Notes: generated by a model not told the origin, from the sequence alone. A stretch of 55,795 nucleotides of DNA from Pasteurellaceae bacterium 15-036681 (GCA_002002485.1 MQVI01000014.1:1-55795), one strand, 5' to 3'. Shown: positions 26,426-36,506, numbered from the stretch's first letter. Numbers and translations are program-made.

Positions 26426-26497
26426 CTATTATAATTACTCTAATTTTAGGCACTGTAAGAGTGCCTTATATCATCAAATCAAAATATTTTTAACATT

Positions 26498-27532
26498 ATG
26501 AAAATTTTAGGTATCGAAACTTCGTGCGATGAAACAGGCGTTGCGATTTATGATGAAGAAAAAGGCTTAATTGCCAACCAGCTTTATAGCCAAATTGACA
26601 TGCATGCTGACTATGGTGGCGTGGTGCCTGAGCTTGCTTCCCGTGACCATATTCGCAAAACATTACCTCTTATCCAAGAAGCATTAAAAGAGGCAAATCT
26701 TACCGCTTGCGATATTGATGGCGTTGCTTATACGGCTGGCCCTGGTTTAGTGGGGGCGTTATTAGTTGGCTCAACGATTGCCCGTTCACTTGCTTATGCA
26801 TGGAATGTTCCTGCTTTAGGTGTGCATCATATGGAAGGGCATCTTTTAGCACCTATGTTAGAAGAAAAAGCACCAGAATTTCCATTTGTTGCGCTACTTG
26901 TTTCAGGTGGTCACACTCAATTAGTAAAAGTGGATAATGTCGGAGAGTATGAACTACTCGGTGAATCTATTGATGATGCAGCAGGCGAGGCATTTGATAA
27001 AACGGCAAAATTACTTGGTTTAGATTATCCTGGTGGGGCAGCATTAGCGAGATTGGCAGAAAAAGGGGCGCCAAACCGCTTTGTCTTCCCTCGTCCGATG
27101 ACAGATCGCCCTGGGCTAGATTTCAGTTTTTCAGGCTTAAAAACATTTGCAGCAAATACTATTCATGCCAATGTGGATGAGCAAGGTGTACTTGATGAAC
27201 AAACCCGTTGTGATATAGCTCATGCTTTTCAGCAAGCTGTTATTGATACTTTAATCATTAAATGCCGTCGAGCGTTACAACAAACGGGGTATAAGCGTTT
27301 AGTGATTGCCGGTGGTGTGAGCGCGAATAAGCAATTACGAACAGATTTAGCATCATTGATGGCGTCTGTAAAAGGGGAGGTGTTTTATCCTCGCCCACAA
27401 TTCTGTACCGATAATGGCGCAATGATTGCTTATGCTGGTTTCTTACGCCTGAAAAATGGTGAGAGAACCGATCTATCCGTTAGTGTAAAACCGCGTTGGC
27501 CAATGGTAGATTTGCCACCAATACAAGCATAA
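26498..27532 (+). CDS. tsaD: tRNA N6-threonylcarbamoyladenosine transferase TsaD
   Basis: Transfers the threonylcarbamoyl group to A37 of ANN-decoding tRNAs together with TsaB and TsaE. The 344-residue protein has the iron-binding His111 and His115 in HHMEGH, the ATP-grasp-like ASKHA motifs LVSGGHTQL and [13 protein letters not shown], and [11 protein letters not shown]-type loop ([18 protein letters not shown]). Full length. It is convergent with hrpA. Confidence 0.97.
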   Translation: MKILGIETSCDETGVAIYDEEKGLIANQLYSQIDMHADYGGVVPELASRDHIRKTLPLIQEALKEANLTACDIDGVAYTAGPGLVGALLVGSTIARSLAYAWNVPALGVHHMEGHLLAPMLEEKAPEFPFVALLVSGGHTQLVKVDNVGEYELLGESIDDAAGEAFDKTAKLLGLDYPGGAALARLAEKGAPNRFVFPRPMTDRPGLDFSFSGLKTFAANTIHANVDEQGVLDEQTRCDIAHAFQQAVIDTLIIKCRRALQQTGYKRLVIAGGVSANKQLRTDLASLMASVKGEVFYPRPQFCTDNGAMIAYAGFLRLKNGERTDLSVSVKPRWPMVDLPPIQA

Positions 27533-27538
27533 TAAAAG

Positions 27539-27570
27539 GGCTTAATGGACAAATTAATTTCCATTAAGCC
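27539..27570. terminator. Hairpin between tsaD and hrpA
   Basis: GGCTTAATGGA (27539-27549) pairs with TCCATTAAGCC (27560-27570). The T-run (CTTTTATTA) is on the minus strand, so it mainly terminates hrpA. Confidence 0.65.
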
Positions 27571-27575
27571 TAGTC

Positions 27576-30500
27576 CTATTGCTCCGCAATACAATTCAAA
27601 ATCCGTTTATCCGAAATTGGATATTTGGTGCCAAGCTGTTGAGCAAATAGGCTTACTCTTAGTTCTTCAATCATATAACGAATTTCCAATACTTCATCTG
27701 GCACTGCTTTCGATTTTGGCAACTTAGCTAATAGTTGCTGATAGGCGGTTTGTACCTGCTCCACACGCAACATTTTCGCACGGTCGGCATTGCTATCTAC
27801 CACCAATTTATCTAAACGCTTGTCGATAGCGGTGAGATAACGGTGTAAATCTGCAAGGCGTTTGTAGCCTGTTTTGGTTACGAAATCAGGGTAAATTAAG
27901 CCTGAAATTTGTGCCTTAATATCGGACAATGCAAATGCCATAGTGAAATCCAATTTACCTTTTAAACGCTTGCTGAGTTCATAGGCTAAAGTCAGATTTT
28001 TTTCAACCTGTTTTGCAATTTCTACCGTTGTGTCATTTAAGTTCGCTCGCACATATTCATGAAGCTCATTAAATTTCTCTTCAGACCATACAAAACCGCC
28101 AAAATCATCAATCAACTTATCCACCGCACAAGCGATACAGTCATCAATCAGCTCTAAAACTTTACCAAATGGCGCAAAATACAAGCCTAATTTAGCTTTA
28201 TTCGGCAGTTTTTCGTGTAAGTATTTAATTGGTGACGGCACGTTGAGCAATAACAAACGACGTAAACCCGCTTGCATTGCTTTGGCTTGTTCAAACTCTG
28301 TTTCAAATAACTTCACACCCACGGCTGTTTGTTCATCAACAATCGCAGGGTAGGCTTTTACGCTGAAATGTTGCTTTTTCTGCTCGTAGAATTGCGGTAA
28401 ATCGGCGAAATTCCACAGATGAACACCACTTTGCTCAATACCATCATCAGCAATATCGGATAGGGTATTTTGCACCTGAGCTTTTAAGGCAAATTTCAGT
28501 TCATCGAGGTTTTCACTTTCCATCAGCTTTTTATTTTTACCGTCAATTACGCGGAAGCTAATACGCAAGTGAGCGGGCAACTGGCTCAAATCCCAAAGTT
28601 CACTATCGACGGTTACTCCTGTCATACGGCGTAGTTCGTAAGTTAGACTTTCCAATAATGGCTTTTTAAATGGCTCCGCACGAGATAAAAACGCCTCGGC
28701 ATAGTTTGGTGCTGGCACAAAACTACGGCGAGTGGCTTTTGGCAAGGATTTAATTAATGCAATCACTAATTCTTGACGTAGCCCCGGTACGTGCCAATCA
28801 AAACCCTCGGGCTCAACTTGGTTGAGTAGTGGCAATGGAATATGCACGGTAACCCCATCTGCTTCTGAACCAATTTCAAACTGATAACTTAATTTCAGCT
28901 TTAACGAACCTTGATGCCAGAAGTTTGGGAAATCTAATTCGCTCACTTTATTGGCATTTTCATTAATTAAAAACGACTTTTCAAAGTTAAGCAATTCAGG
29001 ATCTTTCTTGCTTGCTTGTTTCCACCAACTATCGAAATGTTTGCTTGAAACCACATCGGTGCCGATACGTTGGTCGTAAAATTCAAACAGGGTTTGTTCA
29101 TCGACTAAAATATCTTTACGACGAGATTTGTGTTCCAAATCTTCCACTTCTTTGATCAAGCGGTTATTTTCTTTGAAGAATTTGTAATTATTGTGCCATT
29201 CGCCTTCAACTAGTGCTGAACGAATAAAGATCTCACGGCTAACAACAGGATCAATAGAACCATAGGTAATTGCACGTTTTGCCACAATTGGAATGCCGTA
29301 GAGCGACACTTTTTCATAGGCGATCACTGCCCCTTTGGATTTTGCCCAATGGGGTTCGCTATAACTGCTTTTGCTTAAATGCGCCGCTAACGGCTCAACC
29401 CATTCTGGCTCAATGCGAGCGACCATTCGACCCCATAATTTTGTGGTTTCGACTAACTCGGCTGCCACAATCCATTTCGGCTGTTTCTTAAATAGCACGG
29501 AATTTGGGAACACATAGAAGTGGGCATTGCGTGCACCTAAGTAGTGCATTTTCTCACTATCTTTTAAACCAATATGCGAAAGTAAACCAGTCAATAAAGC
29601 GGTATGAATGGCTTGATAGCCAGCTGCTTCGGTATTGATCGGCAAGCCCATTTCACGTACCGCAAGGCGTAGCTGATGATAGATATCTTGCCACTCACGC
29701 ACACGTAAGTAGTTAAGATAATCTTTTTGGCACAAGCGGCGGAACTGGTTTTTACTTAGCTCTTTTTGTTGCATTTGGATAAAATGCCATAAATTCACAA
29801 AGGCTAAGAAGTCCGACTCTTTATCAGCAAAGCGACGGTGTTTATCATCTGCCGATTGCTGTTTCTCTTGCGGACGTTCACGAGGATCTTGGATCGACAG
29901 CGCAGAAACAATCATCATTACTTCGTGCAAGCTGCCGTTCTGGCTCGCCGCTACCACCATACGTGCTAAACGTGGATCGACAGGTAATTGCGACAATTGA
30001 CGGCCGATAGGGGTTAAAATCCAATCCGAACGGCTAGCGCGAGCGTCTCGCTCGTGCTTATGTTGCGAAGGCACGAGCGAGACGCTCGCGCCAGCATTAT
30101 GTTTTCTTGGACGAATTGCCTGCAACTCTTCCAATAACTTAATCCCGTCTTGAATATGGCGCACATCAGGAGCATCAACAAATGGGAAAGAAGCAATATC
30201 TGTTAGGCCTAGCGCGGTCATTTGTAAAATAACTGAGGCTAGGTTAGTACGCAGAATTTCAGGATCGGTAAACTCAGGACGAGCGTTAAAATCCTCTTCC
30301 GAATATAAGCGGATACAGATACCTTCCGAGGTACGTCCACAACGACCTTTACGCTGATTTGCCGAAGCTTGTGAAATTGGCTCAATCGGTAGGCGTTGCA
30401 CTTTAGTGCGGTAACTATAGCGAGAAATACGCGCAGTTCCGGTATCAATCACATATTTGATATTTGGGATAGTCAAAGAGGTTTCCGCAACGTTGGTTGC

Positions 30501-31559
30501 AAGCACAATACGGTTTAAACCACTTGGGTTAAAGATCCGTTGCTGTTCCGCGCTAGAAAGGCGAGCGTAAAGGGGCAAGATCTCCGTATGGCGCAGATCT
30601 TGTTTTTGTAATGCATCTGCGGTATCACGGATCTCACGTTCCCCATTCATAAAAATCAGAATATCGCCACGACCTTCAGCCTGAAGCTCATCCACTGCAT
30701 TTAAAATCCCCTGTAGCTGATCTTGGTCCTCTTCCTCAACAACAGGGCGATAGCGTACTTCCACAGGGAAGGTTCTACCCGAAACTTCGATAATAGGCGC
30801 ATGATTAAAATGCTTTGAAAAACGCTCTACATCAATGGTTGCCGAGGTGATAATGACTTTTAAATCTGGGCGTTTATGTAGAATTTGTTTGAGGTAACCT
30901 AAAATAAAATCGTTATTTAAGCTACGTTCGTGAGCTTCGTCGATAATCAACGTATCGTATTGATTTAGATAGCGATCATTCTGAATTTCAGCCAATAGAA
31001 TACCGTCAGTCATTAGCTTAACGAGTGTGTTATCGCTGATCTGATCGTTAAAACGAACCTTATAGCCAACTGTTGAACCCAGTTCTGATTTGAGTTCTTC
31101 GGCAATACGAGTTGCCACTGAACGTGCAGCAATACGGCGAGGCTGGGTATGCCCAATTAAACCTTTAACCCCACGCCCAAGTTCTAAACACATTTTTGGC
31201 AACTGCGTGGTTTTACCCGAGCCTGTTTCCCCCGCAATCACCACCACTTGATGATCATTAATCAGTTTGAGAATTTCTTCACGGCGAGCCGATACAGGTA
31301 AATCAGGGTACTCAATCTTTAAATTACCTGCGTGATTTTTACGGATAGCAAAATAGGATTGAGCTTGTTGAATATCTTGCTCAATTTCGTTAATTACAGC
31401 CTGTTTTGCTTGTTCATTTTTAATATTCGCAATACCTCGAATACGTCCAGACAAACGACGATAATCAATTGTTGTTGTCTGTTTTAATTGGGAGAGTAGC
31501 ACTTTCTGTTCTGGTGCAAGCGGTTGGTTTTTAGGTTTTTTTTGCATATTTTTATTCAT
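27576..31559 (-). CDS. hrpA: ATP-dependent RNA helicase HrpA, with an in-frame palindrome insert
   Basis: A 1327-residue DEAH-box helicase, slightly longer than E. coli HrpA (1300). Walker A GETGSGKT is at 110-117, DEAH at 207-210, followed by SAT (motif III) and the QRKGRCGR motif VI. The winged-helix/ratchet region LPVDPRLARMV and the DUF3418 C-terminus complete the protein. Residues 489-509 are encoded by a 63-bp palindrome (30033-30095). They lie in the poorly conserved linker before LTPIGRQLSQLP, so the fold is probably intact. It starts directly after the DUF441 stop. Confidence 0.95.
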   Translation of the reverse strand: MNKNMQKKPKNQPLAPEQKVLLSQLKQTTTIDYRRLSGRIRGIANIKNEQAKQAVINEIEQDIQQAQSYFAIRKNHAGNLKIEYPDLPVSARREEILKLINDHQVVVIAGETGSGKTTQLPKMCLELGRGVKGLIGHTQPRRIAARSVATRIAEELKSELGSTVGYKVRFNDQISDNTLVKLMTDGILLAEIQNDRYLNQYDTLIIDEAHERSLNNDFILGYLKQILHKRPDLKVIITSATIDVERFSKHFNHAPIIEVSGRTFPVEVRYRPVVEEEDQDQLQGILNAVDELQAEGRGDILIFMNGEREIRDTADALQKQDLRHTEILPLYARLSSAEQQRIFNPSGLNRIVLATNVAETSLTIPNIKYVIDTGTARISRYSYRTKVQRLPIEPISQASANQRKGRCGRTSEGICIRLYSEEDFNARPEFTDPEILRTNLASVILQMTALGLTDIASFPFVDAPDVRHIQDGIKLLEELQAIRPRKHNAGASVSLVPSQHKHERDARASRSDWILTPIGRQLSQLPVDPRLARMVVAASQNGSLHEVMMIVSALSIQDPRERPQEKQQSADDKHRRFADKESDFLAFVNLWHFIQMQQKELSKNQFRRLCQKDYLNYLRVREWQDIYHQLRLAVREMGLPINTEAAGYQAIHTALLTGLLSHIGLKDSEKMHYLGARNAHFYVFPNSVLFKKQPKWIVAAELVETTKLWGRMVARIEPEWVEPLAAHLSKSSYSEPHWAKSKGAVIAYEKVSLYGIPIVAKRAITYGSIDPVVSREIFIRSALVEGEWHNNYKFFKENNRLIKEVEDLEHKSRRKDILVDEQTLFEFYDQRIGTDVVSSKHFDSWWKQASKKDPELLNFEKSFLINENANKVSELDFPNFWHQGSLKLKLSYQFEIGSEADGVTVHIPLPLLNQVEPEGFDWHVPGLRQELVIALIKSLPKATRRSFVPAPNYAEAFLSRAEPFKKPLLESLTYELRRMTGVTVDSELWDLSQLPAHLRISFRVIDGKNKKLMESENLDELKFALKAQVQNTLSDIADDGIEQSGVHLWNFADLPQFYEQKKQHFSVKAYPAIVDEQTAVGVKLFETEFEQAKAMQAGLRRLLLLNVPSPIKYLHEKLPNKAKLGLYFAPFGKVLELIDDCIACAVDKLIDDFGGFVWSEEKFNELHEYVRANLNDTTVEIAKQVEKNLTLAYELSKRLKGKLDFTMAFALSDIKAQISGLIYPDFVTKTGYKRLADLHRYLTAIDKRLDKLVVDSNADRAKMLRVEQVQTAYQQLLAKLPKSKAVPDEVLEIRYMIEELRVSLFAQQLGTKYPISDKRILNCIAEQ
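30033..30095. repeat. 63-bp palindromic element inside hrpA, in frame
   Basis: Two 21-bp arms (30037-30057 and 30071-30091) are perfect inverted repeats around a 13-bp loop. With the flanking GCTA/CAGC the arms become 25 bp with one mismatch. The length is exactly 21 codons. On the hrpA strand it encodes AGASVSLVPSQ then HKHERDARAS. Four of six frames through it are open. A single-arm relative with two differences is at 19781. Confidence 0.85.
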
Positions 31560-32012
31560 TTAAACTTTCCCCACTACTAACGATAAAATCCCCGCTGCAA
31601 TTAATGGTCCAACAGGCACACCTTTTAAAAATGCTACGCCGATAATTGTGCCGATTAATAAACCTGTTACTAACACAGGTTGGCTTCCCATTAAACTTAC
31701 GCCACGACCACCCAACCACGCAACCGCAACGCCGGCAACAATGGCTAGAATCATTTTAAGGTTAATTAATTGGGCAATTTCAGGCAATGCAATTCTGCCA
31801 GACACAAGAGGTGCTAATACACCGATAGTTAAAATGATAATGCCGATTTTGATACCGTGCTGATCAATAAAAGGGATATATTTTGAGAGTAGTGTTTGTT
31901 GCATAATTAGCAATATGGCACCCGCAATAGTTACAGGGCTGTTTTGACTAACAATACCGAGAATGATGAGTGCCACAAGCAAAAGGGCGACAGAGTTAAA
32001 TTGTAGGGACAT
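31560..32012 (-). CDS. DUF441 inner-membrane protein
   Basis: A 150-residue very hydrophobic protein with four to five membrane segments, repeating glycine-rich motifs ([42 protein letters not shown]) typical of the DUF441/YeaL family. The stop abuts the hrpA start codon, so the two are probably co-transcribed and may be coupled. Function unknown. Confidence 0.8.
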   Translation of the reverse strand: MSLQFNSVALLLVALIILGIVSQNSPVTIAGAILLIMQQTLLSKYIPFIDQHGIKIGIIILTIGVLAPLVSGRIALPEIAQLINLKMILAIVAGVAVAWLGGRGVSLMGSQPVLVTGLLIGTIIGVAFLKGVPVGPLIAAGILSLVVGKV

Positions 32013-32035
32013 AATTATTTCATGAGATAAAAATA

Positions 32036-32075
32036 AATCCCCCCTTTGAAAAAGGGGGGGAATAAAAGGGGGGAT
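32036..32075. repeat. C-rich TTT-nnn-AAA hairpin between grpE and the DUF441 gene
   Basis: CCCCCCTTT (32039-32047), loop GAA, AAAGGGGGG (32051-32059), flanked by AAT on the left and AATAAAAGGGGGGATTT on the right. Same plan as 13508 and 35602. It lies directly after the grpE stop on the minus strand. Confidence 0.65.
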
Positions 32076-32077
32076 TT

Positions 32078-32656
32078 CTAACTTGCAACCATCACCATTG
32101 CTGGGCGTATTACACGGCCATGCAAAGTGTAACCTTTTTGCAATACCACGCTTACATGATTTGCTTCAATCCCTTCAGCAGGCTGCATTGAAATTGCTTG
32201 ATGTAATTCTGGGTTAAATGCTTCACCAACAGTGCCAACCGCCTCAACACCGAAGTTTGCTAAAGTTGAAACTAAACCTTTATGAGTTAATTCCACACCT
32301 TCTGCTAATGCTTTAACACTTTCATCAGCACCTTCTAGTGTTTGTAAACCACGCTCAAGGTTATCAACCACATCTAATAATGCTTTAGAGAATTTTTCTA
32401 AGGCAAATTTATGTGCTTTTTCAACATCTTGTTCAGTACGACGGCGGATATTTTCGATTTCAGCACGAGCGCGAAGTTGAATATCTTGTTCACGTTTATC
32501 CGCTTCTGCGATGTAAGTTTCTAGTTCTTGCACTCTCTCTAAAGCCAACACAAGTGGGTCTACTACTTCAGGCGCCTGTGAATCAGTTTCAAGCTCTGTT
32601 GCTTGATCAGAGATAACTTCTTGGTCTAATTGTTCTTTTTCAGTTTGGTTTGTCAT
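32078..32656 (-). CDS. grpE: Nucleotide exchange factor GrpE
   Basis: Releases ADP from DnaK in the heat-shock chaperone cycle. The 192-residue protein has an acidic N-terminus, a long coiled-coil (about 35-105, including [18 protein letters not shown]), and the C-terminal beta domain with [13 protein letters not shown] and [21 protein letters not shown], the family signature. A sigma-32-like promoter lies about 150 bases upstream, and a GTAGGG-type hairpin falls in the leader. Confidence 0.96.
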   Translation of the reverse strand: MTNQTEKEQLDQEVISDQATELETDSQAPEVVDPLVLALERVQELETYIAEADKREQDIQLRARAEIENIRRRTEQDVEKAHKFALEKFSKALLDVVDNLERGLQTLEGADESVKALAEGVELTHKGLVSTLANFGVEAVGTVGEAFNPELHQAISMQPAEGIEANHVSVVLQKGYTLHGRVIRPAMVMVAS

Positions 32657-32726
32657 TATTTATCCTTTGGTTTAAAACGGCTTTTGCAGGATGTGCATCC
32701 TTGTCCATCAAGATATAAATAGAGAT

Positions 32727-32750
32727 GGTGGGCAGGGATGCCCACCCTAC
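32727..32750. repeat. GTAGGG-flanked hairpin in the grpE leader
   Basis: GGTGGGCA (32727-32734), loop GGGA, TGCCCACC (32739-32746), then CTAC. On the minus strand it reads GTAGGGTGGGCA. It lies between the sigma-32-like promoter and the grpE start. Confidence 0.6.
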
Positions 32751-32806
32751 GATGAGCATTGTTTACATAATGATATTTGCAAAATTTTGCACTAAAACGA
32801 CCGCTA

Positions 32807-32834
32807 ATATAGCGTTTAATTGAGGGATTTCAAG
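32807..32834 (-). promoter_or_regulatory. Sigma-32 (heat-shock) promoter of grpE
   Basis: On the minus strand CTTGAA (32834-32829), 14 bases, then CGCTATAT (32814-32807). The consensus is CTTGAA and CCCCATnT with 13-15 bases between; five of seven defined -10 positions match. Confidence 0.55.
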
Positions 32835-32880
32835 GCTAAAATGATTTTTTCATTGCTTATCTATTAAGTTTCCCTAATTT

Positions 32881-32890
32881 TCGCTATAAT
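32881..32890 (+). promoter_or_regulatory. Promoter -10 of aspS
   Basis: TCGCTATAAT with a perfect TATAAT at 32885-32890, followed by a TCGGCG discriminator. The -35 is weak. It lies about 45 bases before the start codon. Confidence 0.5.
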
Positions 32891-32935
32891 TCGGCGTAAT
32901 TTTTTCCAAATTCTAGAAAGGATAACTAATATATG

Positions 32936-34705
32936 ATGCGTTCTCACTATTGCGGTACATTAAACCGCTCACACGTTGGCGAACAAGTAACCTTAAGTGG
33001 TTGGGTTCACCGTGTTCGTAACCTTGGTCGTTTTATCTTTATGCAAATCCGTGACCGTGAAGGGATTGTGCAAGTTTTCTTTGATGAGAAAGATGAAGCG
33101 ATTTTTAACATTGCTTCATCTTTACGTGCTGAAGCATGTGTGCAAATTAAAGGTGAAGTGATTGCCCGTGATGAGTCTCAAATCAATAAAGAGATGGCAA
33201 CAGGTGAGATCGAAGTATTAGTAAAAGACGTATTAGTGTATAACAATGCGGATGTTTTACCGTTAGACTTCAACCAAAACAACACAGAAGAGCAACGTTT
33301 AAAATACCGTTATTTAGATTTACGTCGTCCTGAGATGGCAGAACGTTTAAAAACACGTGCGAAGATCACTAGCTTTGTTCGTCGTTATATGGATGACAAT
33401 GGTTTCCTTGATATTGAAACCCCAATGCTAACTAAAGCGACCCCAGAAGGCGCACGTGACTACTTAGTGCCAAGCCGTGTTCACAAAGGTAAATTCTACG
33501 CATTACCACAATCACCACAGCTATTTAAACAGCTTCTAATGATGTCTGGTTTTGATCGTTACTACCAAATCGTAAAATGTTTCCGTGATGAAGATTTACG
33601 TGCTGACCGTCAGCCTGAATTTACCCAAATCGATGTGGAAACAACCTTTATGACTGCGCCAGAAGTGCGTGCAATGATGGAAAAAATGATCCATGGTTTA
33701 TGGTTAGATCGTTTAAATGTGGATTTAGGTGAGTTCCCACAAATGACTTTCGCAGAAGCAATGCGTCGTTTTGGTTCAGATAAACCAGATTTACGTAACC
33801 CATTAGAATTAGTGGATGTAGCGGATATCTTAAAAGATGTTGAATTTAAAGTATTCAGCGGCCCAGCTAGCGATCCTGAAGGTCGTGTTGCAGTAATTCG
33901 TGTGCCAAATGGTGCGGAAATTACTCGTAAACAAATTGATGAATACACGCAATTCGTAGGTATCTATGGTGCTAAAGGCTTAGCGTGGATGAAAGTAAAT
34001 GACATCAATGCAGGTTTTGAAGGCATTCAAAGCCCAGTAGCTAAATTCTTAAATGAAGATGTGGTGAAAGCGTTACTTGAGCGTGTTAAGGCGGAAACTG
34101 GCGACATTATCTTCTTTGGCGCAGATAGCGAGAAAGTGGTAACAGACGCAATGGGTGCATTACGTTTAAAAGTAGGTCGTGATTTAGGCTTAACAGATTT
34201 AACAGCATGGAAACCATTATGGGTTGTTGATTTCCCAATGTTTGAAAAAGACGACGAAGGTAACTGGTCGGCAATGCACCACCCATTCACAGCACCAAAA
34301 GATTTAAGTCCTGAAGAGTTAGTGGCAAATCCAAAAGGTGCGGTAGCAAATGCGTATGATATGGTTATCAACGGCTACGAAGTAGGTGGCGGTTCAGTAC
34401 GTATCTTCGATCCAAAAATGCAACAAACAGTATTCAGCATTTTAGGTATCAACGAAGAAGAGCAAAAAGAGAAATTTGGTTTCTTATTAGATGCGTTAAA
34501 ATTCGGTACACCACCACACGCAGGTTTAGCATTCGGTTTAGACCGTTTAACCATGTTAATCACTGGCACGGAAAATATCCGTGATGTTATCGCATTCCCG
34601 AAAACGACGGCAGCTGCATGTTTAATGACAGATGCGCCAAGTTTCGGCAACCCGAAAGCGTTAGCAGAGTTAGCGATTGAAGTGGTTAAGGCGGAAAAAG
34701 AGTAA
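32936..34705 (+). CDS. aspS: Aspartate-tRNA ligase
   Basis: Charges tRNA-Asp. The 589-residue protein has the N-terminal OB-fold anticodon domain ([23 protein letters not shown], about 20-42), class II motif 2 around [18 protein letters not shown] (about 215-232), the bacterial GAD insertion domain (about 290-420), and motif 3 [13 protein letters not shown] near 525-537. Two ATGs are adjacent; the second (32936) matches the usual MRxxYCG N-terminus. A strong terminator follows, so downstream genes have separate expression. Confidence 0.97.
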   Translation: MRSHYCGTLNRSHVGEQVTLSGWVHRVRNLGRFIFMQIRDREGIVQVFFDEKDEAIFNIASSLRAEACVQIKGEVIARDESQINKEMATGEIEVLVKDVLVYNNADVLPLDFNQNNTEEQRLKYRYLDLRRPEMAERLKTRAKITSFVRRYMDDNGFLDIETPMLTKATPEGARDYLVPSRVHKGKFYALPQSPQLFKQLLMMSGFDRYYQIVKCFRDEDLRADRQPEFTQIDVETTFMTAPEVRAMMEKMIHGLWLDRLNVDLGEFPQMTFAEAMRRFGSDKPDLRNPLELVDVADILKDVEFKVFSGPASDPEGRVAVIRVPNGAEITRKQIDEYTQFVGIYGAKGLAWMKVNDINAGFEGIQSPVAKFLNEDVVKALLERVKAETGDIIFFGADSEKVVTDAMGALRLKVGRDLGLTDLTAWKPLWVVDFPMFEKDDEGNWSAMHHPFTAPKDLSPEELVANPKGAVANAYDMVINGYEVGGGSVRIFDPKMQQTVFSILGINEEEQKEKFGFLLDALKFGTPPHAGLAFGLDRLTMLITGTENIRDVIAFPKTTAAACLMTDAPSFGNPKALAELAIEVVKAEKE

Positions 34706-34714
34706 TTTATTGAA

Positions 34715-34747
34715 AATAAGAAGAGCTATTGGCTCTTCTTATTTTTT
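34715..34747 (+). terminator. Terminator of aspS
   Basis: AATAAGAAGAGC (34715-34726) pairs with GCTCTTCTTATT (34732-34743) across TATTG, ending in a T-run to 34747. Confidence 0.9.
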
Positions 34748-34764
34748 AGCGAAGGGAATTATAA

Positions 34765-35184
34765 ATGAAAGCACCAGTATCGTTAAAAATACTTTCTATT
34801 TCTTTAATTATTTGGTTTGTTATTTCTTGTGGTGCTCAAGGTTTTTCTTTGTATGCCACATTTTTTACAATGTCAACTAGGAATATTGATATAGATATCT
34901 TTAACTCTATTCAAACAACTATTGTTGGCATTGCTTATGTAGGTGTTGTACTAGTTGCTGCACTAGCTATGTTGAAAGGAAAATTTTGGGGAAAAGTTTT
35001 ATTTATCGGTTGGGCAATTCCTAAATTTTTACAATTAATGTTCAAGGCTATTATATTTATTCGTTATGAAGAGTATTCTCTTGCTATTCTGAATAGTATG
35101 TTGTCTCTCTTAATATTAATTGGTATTTATATTGTGTATCGACCAAATAATCGTCAGTATTTTAATGAACTACAAAAATCCTAA
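34765..35184 (+). CDS. Small integral membrane protein, unknown
   Basis: A 139-residue protein with four hydrophobic segments (about 5-28, 45-70, 74-96, 105-130). It has no motif I recognise. AGCGAAGGG lies upstream of the ATG. Its end overlaps the start of nudB by 20 bases, so the two are probably coupled. It interrupts the aspS-nudB-yebC order. Base use looks slightly more AT-rich than its neighbours. Confidence 0.65.
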   Translation: MKAPVSLKILSISLIIWFVISCGAQGFSLYATFFTMSTRNIDIDIFNSIQTTIVGIAYVGVVLVAALAMLKGKFWGKVLFIGWAIPKFLQLMFKAIIFIRYEEYSLAILNSMLSLLILIGIYIVYRPNNRQYFNELQKS

Positions 35185-35614
35185 CTCCGTCCTAATCGTT
35201 ATCTACGCCGAAGATACCAAGCGAGTATTAATGTTGCAGCGCCAAGATGATTCTAATTTTTGGCAATCGGTAACGGGAACAATCGAGATTGGTGAACAAC
35301 CTTATCAAACCGCTTTGCGTGAAGTGCGAGAAGAAACGGGGATTGATATTTTGGCGGAAAATTTGAGCTTAAAAGATTGCAATTTCAGCATAGAATTTGA
35401 AATTTTTCCGCAATTCCGTTATAAATACGCCCCTGAAATTAGTCGCTGTACGGAACATTGGTTTTTACTTGGTTTACCAAGTGAAAGAATGCCAATTTTA
35501 ACTGAGCATTTAGCGTATCAATGGTTGCCAGTTGAGGAAGCGATTCAATTAACCAAATCGCCGAATAATGCACAGGCGATTGAGAAATATTTAAAGAATA
35601 ACTCCCCTCTTTAG
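35165..35614 (+). CDS. nudB: Dihydroneopterin triphosphate pyrophosphatase (NudB), Nudix hydrolase
   Basis: Removes pyrophosphate from dihydroneopterin triphosphate in folate synthesis. The 149-residue protein starting MNYKNPNSVLIVIYA has a complete Nudix box at 38-60 (Gly38, Glu44, then REVREETGI). The start ATG at 35165 fits the family and overlaps the upstream gene; a longer frame from 35120 lies fully inside that gene. The last three codons and the TAG stop are formed by the C-rich hairpin at 35602. nudB before yebC is a conserved order. Confidence 0.9.
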   Translation: MNYKNPNSVLIVIYAEDTKRVLMLQRQDDSNFWQSVTGTIEIGEQPYQTALREVREETGIDILAENLSLKDCNFSIEFEIFPQFRYKYAPEISRCTEHWFLLGLPSERMPILTEHLAYQWLPVEEAIQLTKSPNNAQAIEKYLKNNSPL

Positions 35615-35637
35615 AAAAGAGGGGCTGGGGGAGATTT
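35602..35637. repeat. C-rich TTT-nnn-AAA hairpin overlapping the nudB stop
   Basis: CCCCTCTTT (35604-35612), loop AGA, AAAGAGGGG (35616-35624), then CTGGGGGAGATTT. Same plan as 13508 and 32036. It supplies the final Ser-Pro-Leu codons and stop of nudB. Confidence 0.65.
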
Positions 35638-35732
35638 GATTACGATATCAAATTTTCGTATGAGCGTAGATTAATTCTGTCAAACCTCCCTCAAATCAAT
35701 TTAACAAAACAAATATAGAAGGAAACAAGAGA

Positions 35733-36473
35733 ATGGCAGGTCATAGTAAGTGGGCTAACATTAAACACCGTAAAGCAGCACAAGATGCACAACGCGGTAA
35801 AATCTTTACAAAATTAATTCGTGAATTAGTCACTGCTGCAAAAATTGGCGGTGGCGATGTTGGTTCTAACCCACGTTTACGTGCAGCGGTTGATAAAGCA
35901 TTAGCAAGCAATATGACGCGTGATACCATCAACCGTGCAATCGAGCGTGGTGTAGGTGGTGGTGATGACACTAATATGGAAACTAAAATCTATGAAGGTT
36001 ACGGTCCAGGCGGAACTGCGGTAATGGTTGAGTGTCTAAGTGACAACGCAAATCGTACAATCTCTCAAGTTCGTCCAAGCTTCACGAAATGTGGCGGTAA
36101 CTTAGGTACTGAAGGCTCTGTTGGCTACCTATTCAGTAAAAAAGGTTTAATCTTAATTGCTAGTGGTGATGAAGATGCATTAACAGAAGCTGCGATTGAA
36201 GCTGGTGCGGATGATATCCAACCACAAGATGATGGTAGCTTTGAAATCTATACCGCTTGGGAAGATTTAGGTTCTGTGCGTGATGGCATTGAAGCCGCTG
36301 GTTTCAAAATTGAAAATGCTGAAGTAACAATGATTCCTTCAACAACAGTAGATTTAGATGCAGAAATTGCGCCTAAATTATTAAAGTTAATTGATATGTT
36401 AGAAGATTGTGATGATGTGCAAAACGTATATCACAACGGCGAAATTAGCGACGAAGTTGCAGCGTTATTATAA
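35733..36473 (+). CDS. yebC: YebC/PmpR-family protein
   Basis: A 246-residue protein of the YebC family, long annotated as a transcriptional regulator and more recently linked to translation of proline-rich stretches. The signature N-terminus [28 protein letters not shown]-like is present (first 20: [20 protein letters not shown]). [13 protein letters not shown] and [12 protein letters not shown] follow. AGAAGGAAAC precedes the ATG. In E. coli ruvC follows directly; here two lipoprotein genes lie between. Confidence 0.95.
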   Translation: MAGHSKWANIKHRKAAQDAQRGKIFTKLIRELVTAAKIGGGDVGSNPRLRAAVDKALASNMTRDTINRAIERGVGGGDDTNMETKIYEGYGPGGTAVMVECLSDNANRTISQVRPSFTKCGGNLGTEGSVGYLFSKKGLILIASGDEDALTEAAIEAGADDIQPQDDGSFEIYTAWEDLGSVRDGIEAAGFKIENAEVTMIPSTTVDLDAEIAPKLLKLIDMLEDCDDVQNVYHNGEISDEVAALL

Positions 36474-36506
36474 TTAGCTATTTTGTCAAATTATTAGCAA
36501 AGACTC

